From Sneathiella limimaris (GTDB lineage: Bacteria > Pseudomonadota > Alphaproteobacteria > Sneathiellales > Sneathiellaceae), in NCBI RefSeq assembly GCF_012932565.1, contig NZ_JABBYJ010000001.1:2170001-2234000 (forward strand): a stretch of 64,000 nt of DNA, given 5' to 3'. A program made the position numbers and the translations under genes. Below are positions 26,805 through 35,737 of this stretch, piece after piece. The notes beneath the pieces are model-generated. The model was not told the DNA's origin. It made no database searches and saw only the letters and a program-made list of their open reading frames with translations. Position 1 is the stretch's first letter; every line of letters begins with the position of its first letter.

Positions 26805-27503
26805 TTAAACGGATGCCATCTGTGCGCCAAAACCGTTTGCAGGTTTTGGGCTGCGACTGATGTGGCTGGACATCGATACAGGCATTTTATTGATCCGTTC
26901 ATGGATATAAGACCAGAGTTTGGTAATTTCCTCGCTGGACTTGGATGCCGAGTTTAGTTCCATCACTGTTCGGCCATCGATCATGCTTGAAGCGAAATCC
27001 ACACGCTGATGCAGGATGGATGGGGCAAGCGTTCCATGTTGAGAAAGTGCAATGGCGGCTTCACCTGTGATACGGGCTCTCGGTGTAGCGCCGTTGACCA
27101 CAAAAATTAGTGGCGTATCCAAGCCTTCCGCCAATTCCACGGTTGCGCCAACTGCGCGAAGGTCATGTGGGCTGGGGCGTGTTGGGATGATCAGCAGGTC
27201 AGCAACTGTTAAAACATTTGCAATCGTTTCTGTAATGGCAGGCGGTGTATCAATGATCAGCAGATTGATTCCCATCCGGTCCATTCTTTCCACATCAGCT
27301 TTAAGCTTTTCAATCGAAGTGCGAGCGAAAAGGGGCGTTTCCGCTTCCCGTTCATTCCACCATTCAGACAAGCTGCCTTGCGGATCGGTGTCAACCAGGG
27401 CGACAGGACCAGCGCCGGCCATTTCAGCCTGAACAGCCAGGTGACCAGCAAGGGTCGTTTTTCCTGAACCGCCTTTTTGAGAAGCAACCGCAATCACCTT
27501 CAT
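26805..27503 (-). CDS. ParA-family ATPase
   Basis: A 232-residue protein with the deviant Walker A KGGSGKTT (residues 10-17), VDTDPQGSLSEWW, and Walker B-like LLIIDTPPAIT. It lacks the N-terminal DNA-binding domain of plasmid ParA, so it is of the small orphan type, as in chromosomal systems that place chemotaxis clusters or other cargo (for example PpfA). The last 25 or so residues are a poorly conserved tail. It leads the three-gene set ParA, RHH, PAS_5. The true chromosome-partition parAB pair is expected elsewhere. Two CGTTTACG copies lie just upstream. Confidence 0.88.
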   Translation of the reverse strand: MKVIAVASQKGGSGKTTLAGHLAVQAEMAGAGPVALVDTDPQGSLSEWWNEREAETPLFARTSIEKLKADVERMDRMGINLLIIDTPPAITETIANVLTVADLLIIPTRPSPHDLRAVGATVELAEGLDTPLIFVVNGATPRARITGEAAIALSQHGTLAPSILHQRVDFASSMIDGRTVMELNSASKSSEEITKLWSYIHERINKMPVSMSSHISRSPKPANGFGAQMASV

Positions 27504-27526
27504 TGGTATTCTCCATTACATCTGAT

Positions 27527-27593
27527 CGTTTACGCGACTAAATAACTAACTATGAAGGAGAGTATGCGGAAAAGAGATTAAGATACGTTTACG
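27527..27593. repeat. Two direct copies of CGTTTACG upstream of parA-like gene
   Basis: Copies are at 27527-27534 and 27586-27593, each preceded by GAT or GATA, 59 bases apart, in the promoter region of the ParA-like gene. They could be binding sites for the RHH protein (operator or parS-like). Two 8-bp copies can also occur by chance. Confidence 0.4.
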
Positions 27594-27669
27594 AAGTAAA
27601 AACTAATAAAGCAAAAATCGGGTCTTTATTTTTTATTTTTTGGCGCAAAATTTTTTAAAATTTTTAGGT

Positions 27670-27696
27670 ATCGAGGATCCAAAAAAGATCCTCGAT
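27670..27696. repeat. Perfect inverted repeat between crotonase and ParA-like genes
   Basis: ATCGAGGATC (27670-27679) pairs perfectly with GATCCTCGAT (27687-27696), with a seven-base loop. On the minus strand it follows the crotonase stop codon by 26 bases only on the far side, that is downstream of that gene's end, and lacks a good T-run. It may be a weak terminator or a protein-binding site linked to the ParA-like operon. Confidence 0.55.
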
Positions 27697-27721
27697 CAAG
27701 ATATTGAAATAATTAGACTTT

Positions 27722-28489
27722 TTAGGAGAATTTACTGAAATCAGGTGCACGTTTTTCCATGAAAGCTGTCATAGCTTCCCGAGCTTCTGGAGAGGTAAGA
27801 CGGCTTTGGAAAACTTCTCCTTCTGCATTCATGCGGTTCAGAATTGCTTCGTGATCCCCTTTGATTAAGGCTTTTGTCAAGCGAAGGGCCTCTGGTGCTT
27901 TTGCTGCCAATTTAGCAGCAGCAGCCATTGCTGTTTCCTCTAATTTGTCGGGGCTGACGACCTCATTGACGATGCCAAACTGAGCCGCTTTGGAACTGCT
28001 GAATTTTTCGCCCAGCATCAAGAGTTCTGCTGCTCTCTGATGTCCGAGCATTTTTGGCAGAAGATAGCTGGATGAGGCTTCTGGAACCAGTGCCAAATTG
28101 ACAAAGGGAAGTGTAAAAGTTGCATTATCTGATGCGTAAACTAGGTCGCAGTGAAGCAACATTGTGGTTCCAACGCCAACAGCCAAGCCGTTGACCGCAG
28201 CAATTAACGGCTTACGAATGTTTGCCAGTGAATGGAGGAAACGAATGACTGGTGTGGTTTCATCCTGAGCAGGGTTTTGTAGAAAATCCATAAGATCGTT
28301 GCCGCTGGTAAAGCTGTCTGCGACGCCTGTAATAACAGTTACCCGAATTTTTGGGTCTGTTTCGGCAGCGTTCAAACTGTCAGACAAAACAGCATACATA
28401 TCCTGGGTGAGGGCATTCTTTTTATCGGCCCGGTTTATCACAAGCTTCTGGATGCCGTTTTCAGCGGAAACAGTCACGTGATCAGTCAT
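27722..28489 (-). CDS. Enoyl-CoA hydratase/isomerase-family (crotonase) protein
   Basis: A 255-residue crotonase-fold protein. NRADKKNALTQDMY, the oxyanion-hole parts SGNDLMDF and AVNGLAVGVGTTMLLHCDLV, and LVPEASSSYLLPKMLG are visible. The first catalytic glutamate of classic hydratases is missing (VGTTMLLHCD in place of GGGCELAMxCD), while the second (VPEASS) is kept, a pattern seen in isomerase-like members. It should act on a CoA thioester. ATG 28489 has a good ribosome site (AGGGAAG). nadK lies upstream on the same strand, 14 bases away. Confidence 0.88.
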   Translation of the reverse strand: MTDHVTVSAENGIQKLVINRADKKNALTQDMYAVLSDSLNAAETDPKIRVTVITGVADSFTSGNDLMDFLQNPAQDETTPVIRFLHSLANIRKPLIAAVNGLAVGVGTTMLLHCDLVYASDNATFTLPFVNLALVPEASSSYLLPKMLGHQRAAELLMLGEKFSSSKAAQFGIVNEVVSPDKLEETAMAAAAKLAAKAPEALRLTKALIKGDHEAILNRMNAEGEVFQSRLTSPEAREAMTAFMEKRAPDFSKFS

Positions 28490-28503
28490 TTTTCTTCCCT
28501 TGC

Positions 28504-29271
28504 TCAAAGTATAAATTGTTCATCCAGAATCCGCTGTTCAAGATTATGTTCTGGATCAAATAAAAGGTTAATAGTTATATCCGGCGCTTCTTCTACGGTA
28601 ACAACGCTGACATCGCGAACCTCTACCGCATCTGCCACAGCGCTGACAGGTCTCTTGCGATTTTCATAAATAGTAAATTCGATTTTTGCCTCACGGGGTA
28701 AAAGTGCCCCGCGCCACCGACGTGGCCTAAAAGCGCTGATCGGGGTGAGTGCAAGTACTCCTGCATTCACCGGCAGAATAGGGCCGTGGGCTGAAAAGTT
28801 ATAAGCTGTACTGCCAGCGGGTGTCGCCACCAGGACCCCATCACAAGTCAGCTCTTCAACTTTAACATGACCATCAATTGAAATTCTGATTTTTGCGGTT
28901 TGACGGCTTTCCCGAAGCAGAGATACTTCATTGATTGCAAGGGCTTCTGTAACTTTTCCAGAAAGGTCCTTAGCTGTCATTTTCAAGGGATGCAAACGTG
29001 TGATTTTTCCGGCAGTGACGCGCTCGATTAGGTTTTCTTCACCATAGTTGTTCATCAGGAAGCCGACGGTTCCTTTATTCATCCCGTAAATGGGAAGCCC
29101 CGTGGCCATAAAACGATGCATCGTTTCCAGCATGAAACCATCCCCTCCAAGAGCGACGATGACTTCAGCATCCGAACTGCTGTGTTGCCCATACTGATGA
29201 ATAAGCCGCTTACAAGCGGCCTGGGCATCTTCGGTCTCACTTGCCGTGAAATGAATTCTTGCAGACGGCAT
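28504..29271 (-). CDS. nadK: NAD kinase
   Basis: A 255-residue enzyme making NADP from NAD and ATP. The GGDG motif is in [11 protein letters not shown], followed by the family motif GTVGFLMN and the NE motif [24 protein letters not shown] is the second signature. Length is normal for alphaproteobacterial forms. It ends just before the crotonase gene. Confidence 0.95.
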   Translation of the reverse strand: MPSARIHFTASETEDAQAACKRLIHQYGQHSSSDAEVIVALGGDGFMLETMHRFMATGLPIYGMNKGTVGFLMNNYGEENLIERVTAGKITRLHPLKMTAKDLSGKVTEALAINEVSLLRESRQTAKIRISIDGHVKVEELTCDGVLVATPAGSTAYNFSAHGPILPVNAGVLALTPISAFRPRRWRGALLPREAKIEFTIYENRKRPVSAVADAVEVRDVSVVTVEEAPDITINLLFDPEHNLEQRILDEQFIL

Positions 29272-29353
29272 GGTTCAGAGGTCCCCGTTCTAAACATTAT
29301 TGCTTTTAGTAGGCGATGGTATTCTGGATTGGGAGAATTTACCAGCGGACTTT

Positions 29354-30346
29354 CTATCCGCCGGTTACACTCATATGTCGGCCAACGGCGGGGGTACTAT
29401 CATGCTCGCGGTCAATGACAAAATCGTGCCCTTTGGGTTTGCGGCTAATCGCTTCTTCGATCGCTTGATCTAACTTCTCCAGACCATTTTCAGATCGGAT
29501 TATTTTCTTCATGTCAGCATTATCATTTTGACCAAGGCACATATACAGCATTCCGGTGCAAGTCAGTCGCACCCGATTACAGCTTTCACAGAAGTTATGG
29601 GAGAGGGGAGTAATAAACCCTATTTTTGTGCCGCTTTCAGCAACATCCACATAGTCTGCAGGGCCGCCCGTCTTGTAGTCTGTGCTAGTTAATGTCCAGG
29701 ATTGAGAGAGTTTTTCTTTGACTTCTTCCAGCGACAGAAAGCGATCAGAGCGCAGTTCGTCAATTTCCCCCATTGGCATGGTTTCGATGAAGGTGATGTC
29801 CATGTCACGTTGCCCAGCCCACCGAACCATTTCGTCAAGTTCCATATCATTTACGCCTCTAACGGCTACGGTATTGATCTTGACTTTGAGCCCTGCTTTT
29901 TGAGCCGCATCGAGGCCTTCTAAAACTTTATCCAAGTTTCCCCATCGGGTGATTTCTTTAAATTTGTGGGGATCAAGTGTGTCGAGGGAAACATTTATTC
30001 TCTTCACGCCTGCAGCTTTTAAACCGTTGGCATATTTACTCAATTGACTGCCATTGGTGGTCAAAGTCAGCTCGTCCAGTTCACCGCTTTGAAGATAAAG
30101 TCCAAGATTATTTATCAGGGACATAATTCCTTTGCGGACCAAAGGCTCCCCACCAGTTAAGCGAACTTTACGAACCCCTTTGCGGATGAATGCGGCAGTA
30201 ACAGCTTCCAACTCTTCCAGGCTCAGGACATCTTTCTTTGGCAAAAAAGTCATATTTTCTGCCATGCAATAGGTGCAACGGAAGTCGCAACGATCAGTTA
30301 CAGACACACGTAGGTAGGAAATTTCCCTGCCAAAAGGATCAATCAT
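29354..30346 (-). CDS. moaA: GTP 3',8-cyclase, molybdenum cofactor synthesis
   Basis: A 330-residue radical SAM enzyme for the first step of molybdopterin synthesis. The first iron-sulfur cluster site is CDFRCTYC (C20, C24, C27 from the ATG at 30346); the second is [19 protein letters not shown], of which two cysteines and the RVR triplet are typical. The last residues are GG, as MoaA needs. [20 protein letters not shown] is the family's start; 11 open codons upstream are spacer. No other moa gene is in the window. Confidence 0.95.
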   Translation of the reverse strand: MIDPFGREISYLRVSVTDRCDFRCTYCMAENMTFLPKKDVLSLEELEAVTAAFIRKGVRKVRLTGGEPLVRKGIMSLINNLGLYLQSGELDELTLTTNGSQLSKYANGLKAAGVKRINVSLDTLDPHKFKEITRWGNLDKVLEGLDAAQKAGLKVKINTVAVRGVNDMELDEMVRWAGQRDMDITFIETMPMGEIDELRSDRFLSLEEVKEKLSQSWTLTSTDYKTGGPADYVDVAESGTKIGFITPLSHNFCESCNRVRLTCTGMLYMCLGQNDNADMKKIIRSENGLEKLDQAIEEAISRKPKGHDFVIDREHDSTPAVGRHMSVTGG

Positions 30347-30431
30347 GACACACTCGCTCAGCCTTAAACACACACACATTATATGTAGATAAGATTATAG
30401 ACTGTAACGGGTTTTACAAGGATGTTTATTT

Positions 30432-31541
30432 TCAGGTTTCTGAATAGGAGATTTTGCCGTTCAAAAAATCCTCGTTATGCAGGGCGCGGATGACGGCATC
30501 TTTCTTCAGCAGGCCATAAAACGCTATTAGATCCTTTTTTTCTTCGGACGTCAGAGAAAAACAAGGGTCGTGGCTTTCCATGATCAGAGATATGATTGTG
30601 TCGAAAACCTGTTTATCGAGATCCAAGCCTCTGCAGGCAATGGCTAAGCGTTTAGGATCCTGTCCATAGAGTAGTCCCTGCAACTGCAATCGGGTGACAT
30701 CGATTAATCGGCAAAAGCCAAGCTCGAAAAGGTCTACTTCACCTTGACGAAGAGATTTGACCAAGAACCCAATCGTCAGTTCATTTGCATCCTGAAGCTT
30801 TTGAATAAGTTTTTCGGAAGGATCATCATCACTGGAGATCGAGCGGATGGTTTTTTCTCTATCTTCAGGATCAATTGATAAAACGTTGGGATTAATATCG
30901 AACTTTTCACTGATCATTTGTCTCAATGCCATTGAGACCCAACGATACATCTTTTCCGCAATTTCCACCGGTAAGAAGGGGCGTTGAAGCAGTGGTTTTT
31001 GATATGCTTCCACAGTTTTTGAGCGATTGCTCAGTATTTCTAAAGTCTCGAGCGGGATGGCGGCAGAGTGATTATTCAATAGTTCCAGACAGACTTCCTC
31101 ATCGCCAAGATCGCAAAGAACCCTGCATACCGCTTCTCCAATATCACCTCGTGCAGCAACGGCAAGTTGGTGTTGACGGGAACGTGTCTTGACGACTTTT
31201 ATAAGGTCGGCTTCTTTAAGAATGCCGCTGTCCTTCAGAATAGGATAGGCAATTTCAATGTCGTCATTTGCCAAAAACGTTGCGAGATCGTGTGGGATGG
31301 CATCAAGTTTTGCAACATTCTTGGAAAAATGAGCGCGAATTGATTTTTCAACGTCAGAGGTGATGCGGCAGATGATGTCAACCATCAGTTCTTTTTCGGC
31401 ATCCGAAAAATTCTGATCTTCATCAATCAGCAAGTTCCCTATTTTTTCATAGAGAAATTTTCGTTGGTCTGGAGACTTGTCCTCCGCCAACTCCACCAGA
31501 CTCAGAATCTGGTTAATGTTTTGTTGCTGCTGTGCTCGCAC
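30432..31541 (-). CDS. DUF2336 family protein (first copy)
   Basis: A 369-residue, mostly helical cytoplasmic protein. It fits the DUF2336 pattern: an N-terminal ISLVELAEDKS-type helix (residues 10-25), then LANDDIEIAYPILKDSGIL, then EIAEKMYRWVSMALRQMI. Function is unknown; the family is found almost only in alphaproteobacteria, often near signalling or motility genes. It lies downstream of a histidine kinase gene, which in turn follows a second DUF2336 gene, all leftward. Confidence 0.82.
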   Translation of the reverse strand: MRAQQQQNINQILSLVELAEDKSPDQRKFLYEKIGNLLIDEDQNFSDAEKELMVDIICRITSDVEKSIRAHFSKNVAKLDAIPHDLATFLANDDIEIAYPILKDSGILKEADLIKVVKTRSRQHQLAVAARGDIGEAVCRVLCDLGDEEVCLELLNNHSAAIPLETLEILSNRSKTVEAYQKPLLQRPFLPVEIAEKMYRWVSMALRQMISEKFDINPNVLSIDPEDREKTIRSISSDDDPSEKLIQKLQDANELTIGFLVKSLRQGEVDLFELGFCRLIDVTRLQLQGLLYGQDPKRLAIACRGLDLDKQVFDTIISLIMESHDPCFSLTSEEKKDLIAFYGLLKKDAVIRALHNEDFLNGKISYSET

Positions 31542-31642
31542 TTATCCCACCGCTACTCTATTTGAAATTGAATAGTGAGCGAGTGGAGTTAAAAAACTCT
31601 AAACAGATAATTTATTCTTAAAAACTATATTGAGCGATTGCA

Positions 31643-33256
31643 TCAAATCATGAGGGGCAGGTGAACTGTAAACCGGCTTCCTTTACCAACTTCGCTTTGA
31701 ACGGTTATGTTTCCATCCATCAGGCGAGCAAGTTTTAAGGAAAGAGTTAGACCAAGGCCGACACCATCCTCGCCACGGCTGTAGATTCCATTATGTGCCT
31801 GTTTGAATGCTTCAAAAATTTGCTCTTGTTCAGACTCAGCAATTCCAGGACCTGTATCCCAAATCGTCAAAAGTAGTTTGTCGTCTTCAATGTGAGTGTC
31901 GAAGCCTATTTGACCGCCTTCAGGGGTGAATTTAACTGCGTTCCCGAGAATGTTGACAATAATTTGGAGGCAACGAGTTGGATCAACTTTTAAGTCAAAA
32001 TCCTGGTCAATAGTTGCTTCCGACAAATCAATATTCTTGTCTGCAGCTCGTTGCTGCACAAGAATCAGTGCATCCTTGACCATCTCTGAAAGTGAAATTT
32101 TAGCAATCTCAATTGGGATGCGATCACTTTCAATTCGCGCAATGTCGAGTATATCCTCAATCAAGCTAAGGAGATGTTTGCCAGAATTATGGATGTCACC
32201 AATATATTCTTTATATTTTGCGCTAATGGGACCAAAAGTCTCGAGGCTCATTACTTCCGCAAAACCAATGATAGCATTTAGCGGAGTCCTGAGTTCATGG
32301 CTCATGGTCGCCAAAAATTCATCTTTGGCTCGGGCAGCAGCAACAGCTTTTTTGGCTGTCATTTCAAGCTGCATGTTTTTGCGGGTAATTTCTCGGATAG
32401 CGTTTTCAAGATCTGCCCGTGACTCGCTAGCTTCATTTTCAGCAGAGAGACGTGCTGTGATATCGTCACTGGTTCCCCGATAGCCGACAAAGCGACCCTT
32501 TTCGTTGAAAACCGGCACACCACTGATGTTAAACGTTTTGGGAGAGCCATCTGCATTTATGATTTGCATTGGTTGGGCACGGAATGGGATGTGACGGGCC
32601 ATGGCATGTTCTGCCTTGCTAAGTCCACCTTCCATGTTTTGAAAATCACCGAGTTCAGTTAGCGCTTTTCCTTTCAGGAGGAGAGGCGGGAGGCCAACAG
32701 CCTGAACAGCGCGATCTGAAATAAAGGTAATTTCCCCATCTTCATTGGTTTCCCAAATCCAGTCCGAGGCAGCGCGGGTTATGTCTAAGAAACGGCGTTT
32801 CTCCAGTCGTAACTTTGTTTCGGCACTCACCTGGCGCGTTGAATTAATGAAAGACCCACAAACCGCAATAAATTTGTCGTCTTTGTCAAAAATCGGGAAA
32901 TGGCGAGACAAATAGTATTCAACACCCTGAGCTGACTCTACCGAAACTTGTTTAGTTTCAGGGTCCTTGGTAACAGCGATCCGTTTTATGATTTCGACAT
33001 GGTCCTGCTTTAGGGCAGGGAAGAGACTATCTTTTACACGGAAACTTTGTGAACTGTTGAAAATTTCCGCATAACCAGAATTGACATAGAGCGGAGCCCC
33101 ATCTGGTCTGGCGATATACATTGGAAGGGTTTGATCAAACACGGCATCAAAGAAGTCTCTGCTAATGACGCTTTGGACACCCGTCGAAAACGCGCCGTCC
33201 TGTTTGCCAGTATTCTGGCGCAAGGAGATTACTCTCCCGGATACGTTATCTGACAT
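31643..33256 (-). CDS. PAS-domain sensor histidine kinase
   Basis: A 537-residue cytoplasmic kinase with no membrane segment. Two PAS domains are likely at about 33-135 and 155-268; a coiled linker follows; the phosphate-accepting His320 is in SHELRTPLNAIIGF; the ATPase domain has the N box NILGNAVKFTPEGG, G1 DTGPGIAESEQ and G2 GVGLGLTLS, ending GKGSRFTVHLP. No receiver domain, so it needs a separate response regulator, not seen near. It sits between two DUF2336 genes. Confidence 0.92.
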   Translation of the reverse strand: MSDNVSGRVISLRQNTGKQDGAFSTGVQSVISRDFFDAVFDQTLPMYIARPDGAPLYVNSGYAEIFNSSQSFRVKDSLFPALKQDHVEIIKRIAVTKDPETKQVSVESAQGVEYYLSRHFPIFDKDDKFIAVCGSFINSTRQVSAETKLRLEKRRFLDITRAASDWIWETNEDGEITFISDRAVQAVGLPPLLLKGKALTELGDFQNMEGGLSKAEHAMARHIPFRAQPMQIINADGSPKTFNISGVPVFNEKGRFVGYRGTSDDITARLSAENEASESRADLENAIREITRKNMQLEMTAKKAVAAARAKDEFLATMSHELRTPLNAIIGFAEVMSLETFGPISAKYKEYIGDIHNSGKHLLSLIEDILDIARIESDRIPIEIAKISLSEMVKDALILVQQRAADKNIDLSEATIDQDFDLKVDPTRCLQIIVNILGNAVKFTPEGGQIGFDTHIEDDKLLLTIWDTGPGIAESEQEQIFEAFKQAHNGIYSRGEDGVGLGLTLSLKLARLMDGNITVQSEVGKGSRFTVHLPLMI

Positions 33257-33302
33257 CTATACATCAACAAGTCTTTGACCCGCTGTCCCCTTTACTATCC
33301 CC

Positions 33303-33327
33303 CAAAAAAGCGTCCTAAATAGACGCT
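33303..33327 (-). terminator. Terminator overlapping the stop codon of the second DUF2336 gene
   Basis: On the minus strand the stem is AGCGTC / GACGCT with a seven-base loop TATTTAG that contains the TAG stop codon, followed by TTTTTTGG. It should separate the upstream DUF2336 gene from the kinase gene. Confidence 0.75.
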
Positions 33328-34472
33328 CTTTGACTTCCTAACTGTTCATCTAGTTCTTCAACGGCACTGGTATAGGCAGTATCAAGCTTCCAATGAGCAA
33401 GGATTGCTTTTGCATCATACTGACTGAGGCTGTCATAGAACTCCATGATGACTTCCAACTCTGCTGGTTTCATCATTTTTGTTTGATCCGTTGAGGCACC
33501 CCCCCGTCGGGTCAATAAATACACGGCTGAGAAACTGTTTCTTTCAAAGCCAAGAGCTTTACAGACAACAGCCATAGCCTCCGCATTCTTGTCGTAAACA
33601 AAACGGCTGAGTGTTCGCGTATCCAATCCGGAAACAATGGCAAAACCCGACAGAAACAGACGGATTTGACGGCTTCTCAGAATCTGGATCAAGGATCTTT
33701 CATTCAGCTCATTCTTTGAGGCCATGTGAGCCGCAAGCCGATCTGCATGGGTTTCCCCAAAATCGGGTACTTGCTCATCCTCGATCAGCTCTTTCGCGGA
33801 GTGGGCGAGGGTCTGGTCCAGTTCAACCGGATCAATTTTAAAGTTTGCAAGGATATGACGACGTAAAGCTGCGGAAACCCACCAGAACATCTTATAGGCC
33901 AGTTCAGCCGGCATATCGTAACGGGCAAGCAGAGGTTCTTGGAAGCTGTCGACGCGTTTTGACTCTTCGACCAGAAGTGCCATCGCCTCCCTTGAAATTT
34001 GAGCGTCTTTGTTCTTAATCAGCTCTTCCATGATGTCATCGTCACCGTATTCGATGAGCATATCGCTGATGAGTGGACTGATATCGTCCCGTTCCGTAAT
34101 CGCCAAAAGATGTTCTTTGGTTCTAAATTCGATAACTTCCAGAAGGTCTTTTTCTAAAAGTACTCGGCTCTTTACAAGGATGGGGCGCGCGACATCGATC
34201 TCATCATTTGCAAGTAAAGAGACAAGTTCAACGGGAGCTGTGTTGGATGTGCTTAGTTTCTCGGAAAGGGCAATACGGATTGTGAGTTCAACGTCTTTTA
34301 TCAGCTTTGACATGATGTCAGAGATGTGAGCGCGTTCCTGCTGGCTGAGGCGCTCTTCCTCTTCCAGGAAAATACCACTGATGTCTTCAAATAACTGACT
34401 GCGTGCAGCTTTCGACTTGTCCCTGGACAGGGACATCAGTGTATTAATATCAATACTGGTTTCACTCACCAT
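33315..34472 (-). CDS. DUF2336 family protein (second copy)
   Basis: A 385-residue helical protein, a paralogue of the one at 30432. The matching landmarks are LMSLSRDKSKAARSQLFEDI near the start, LANDEIDVARPILVKSRVL in the first third, and ELAYKMFWWVSAALRRHIL in the middle. The paralogues are clearly diverged along the rest. The stop codon lies inside a terminator hairpin. Function is unknown. The upstream region (34473-35053) is shared with the LdtR gene. Confidence 0.85.
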   Translation of the reverse strand: MVSETSIDINTLMSLSRDKSKAARSQLFEDISGIFLEEEERLSQQERAHISDIMSKLIKDVELTIRIALSEKLSTSNTAPVELVSLLANDEIDVARPILVKSRVLLEKDLLEVIEFRTKEHLLAITERDDISPLISDMLIEYGDDDIMEELIKNKDAQISREAMALLVEESKRVDSFQEPLLARYDMPAELAYKMFWWVSAALRRHILANFKIDPVELDQTLAHSAKELIEDEQVPDFGETHADRLAAHMASKNELNERSLIQILRSRQIRLFLSGFAIVSGLDTRTLSRFVYDKNAEAMAVVCKALGFERNSFSAVYLLTRRGGASTDQTKMMKPAELEVIMEFYDSLSQYDAKAILAHWKLDTAYTSAVEELDEQLGSQRASI

Positions 34473-35053
34473 ATTAAACCTATACTAGGGTCAAAATTCT
34501 TAAAAATAACTTTATACCTCGAATCGACCTCAGGCTTATTCACGTCTACTAATCTGCAAAGCCCTGTTAACTGCAGTTTTTCTATAAAAACATTTACGCT
34601 AGGTTAATTAAAGTTAATCAACTGAAAAGAATAATTGTCTAAAATTAAACTTAAATGCTTGCGTAAATGTCACAGTTTTTTAAAGGGTTTTCTCTTAGTA
34701 AAGGGTTGTTTTGAAGGAAAAGTTGTACTCTTTTTTCGTCAAAATGAGCATCCATAGATATGGATGGGGAGATATTAACTATATGTGGTGTTGATAACCT
34801 TAGGCTTTACTACGCTTGAGTAATGAGGTGCCGGAATTGCTCTTTTCTTGATTGTTCAGTGAGAATTGAAGAGATTTTACGGTGAAATGAAGCATGCTTT
34901 CAGATGATTGACGAGTGATTTGCGAAAATTCGTCTCATTTTTGAAAAGAATTAGAGTGGTTTTACACTTCCTTAAGGTTGTTTTGTCAGATTAAGTCTCT
35001 GAACAGAATTCAAACAAAGGATTAGGTGGGGAGCCACCCAAAAAGGGGTAACT
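34473..35053. other. Divergent regulatory gap without a gene
   Basis: 581 AT-rich bases between a DUF2336 gene (leftward) and ldtR (rightward). It holds both promoters. A TTAATTAAAGTTAA stretch (34604-34617) looks like a CtrA site but has a six-base spacer instead of seven. A small hairpin (GGTGG/CCACC, 35025-35038) lies just before the ldtR ribosome site. I see no tRNA and no credible small gene. Confidence 0.6.
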
Positions 35054-35503
35054 GTGGTAGAAGATTATCATGAAATGACTCGGTTGATCGAACGTTTGCA
35101 TCGTCGGTTTTTGGACGTGTTGCGTGCCGAATTAACCCTTCTGGAAATTTCAGACATCAATGCGGTTCAGGCTTTACTGCTTGCGAATATTGGCGATGAA
35201 GAGGTCAATGTTCGGGAACTCATGTCGCGAGGATATTACCAGGGGTCCAATGCATCCTATAATCTAAAGAAGCTGGTTGAAATGGGGTATCTCATTCAGG
35301 AAAAATCTGAGAGAGATCGCCGGGCCACAATGATTAGATTGTCAGATAAAGGTCTTAGCCTAATCAAAAATCTGTTTGAGGCAGAAGAAAAGCAGGCGAA
35401 TATGCTCGCTAAATCTAATCCGGCTCCAGATTTGGAAGTGACGCGGAAATCCTTGCGCCAGATTGAGCGGGTATGGACGGATTACATTCAATACGGCGTT
35501 TAA
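35054..35503 (+). CDS. ldtR: LdtR-like MarR-family transcriptional regulator
   Basis: A 149-residue winged-helix protein. YHEMTRLIERLHRRFLDVLR at the start, then ISDINAVQALLLANIGDEE and GYYQGSNASYNLKKLVEMGY, closely match the alphaproteobacterial LdtR described in Liberibacter, where it controls an L,D-transpeptidase and envelope stress. No ldt gene is in this window. Start is GTG 35054 with GGGGT before it. A strong terminator follows. The gene sits at the edge of the flagellar cluster. Confidence 0.85.
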   Translation: MVEDYHEMTRLIERLHRRFLDVLRAELTLLEISDINAVQALLLANIGDEEVNVRELMSRGYYQGSNASYNLKKLVEMGYLIQEKSERDRRATMIRLSDKGLSLIKNLFEAEEKQANMLAKSNPAPDLEVTRKSLRQIERVWTDYIQYGV

Positions 35504-35524
35504 TTGTTACGCAACGATCATAAG

Positions 35525-35549
35525 AGCCGGCTAGATAGCCGGCTTTTTT
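35525..35549 (+). terminator. Rho-independent terminator of ldtR
   Basis: Perfect nine-bp stem AGCCGGCTA / TAGCCGGCT with a two-base loop and six T after it, 21 bases past the stop codon. Confidence 0.92.
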
Positions 35550-35581
35550 GTGCCTGGATGTTTACGAGAAATCAATTGTTA

Positions 35582-35646
35582 GGCAAAAAATTCCTAGTGT
35601 CCGGATGTTCAGGCGGCAAAAAATGCCTCGATAGGTAAAAAGTGCC
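35582..35646. promoter_or_regulatory. Three FlbD/ftr-like enhancer elements
   Basis: Three related 13-base elements: GGCAAAAAATTCC (35582-35594), GGCAAAAAATGCC (35615-35627) and GGTAAAAAGTGCC (35634-35646; the flanking bases extend it to a 19-base near-palindrome). They lie 67 to 145 bases upstream of a sigma-54 promoter, the usual position for an activator. The form resembles ftr elements bound by FlbD in Caulobacter as I recall them. The same element recurs in front of flgI/fliX and flgF/fliL. Confidence 0.65.
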
Positions 35647-35712
35647 TATCTTTCATATGGTAAATAAAAGGTTAAATCCTTTGAAAACAATGACTTATAA
35701 TTTTCACAGTTC

Positions 35713-35727
35713 TGGCACGTGATTTGC
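35713..35727 (+). promoter_or_regulatory. Sigma-54 promoter upstream of the flaG-like gene
   Basis: TGGCACGTGATTTGC matches the -24/-12 consensus TGGCACG-N4-TTGC completely. Transcription should begin near 35738, leaving a leader of about 345 bases before the flaG-like start codon. Confidence 0.82.
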
Positions 35728-35737
35728 AAAAAGAATA

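Noticed and set aside
34600-34620. CtrA-like site TTAATTAAAGTTAA before ldtR
   Set aside because: The spacer between the two TTAA is six instead of seven, and AT-rich gaps give such matches easily.
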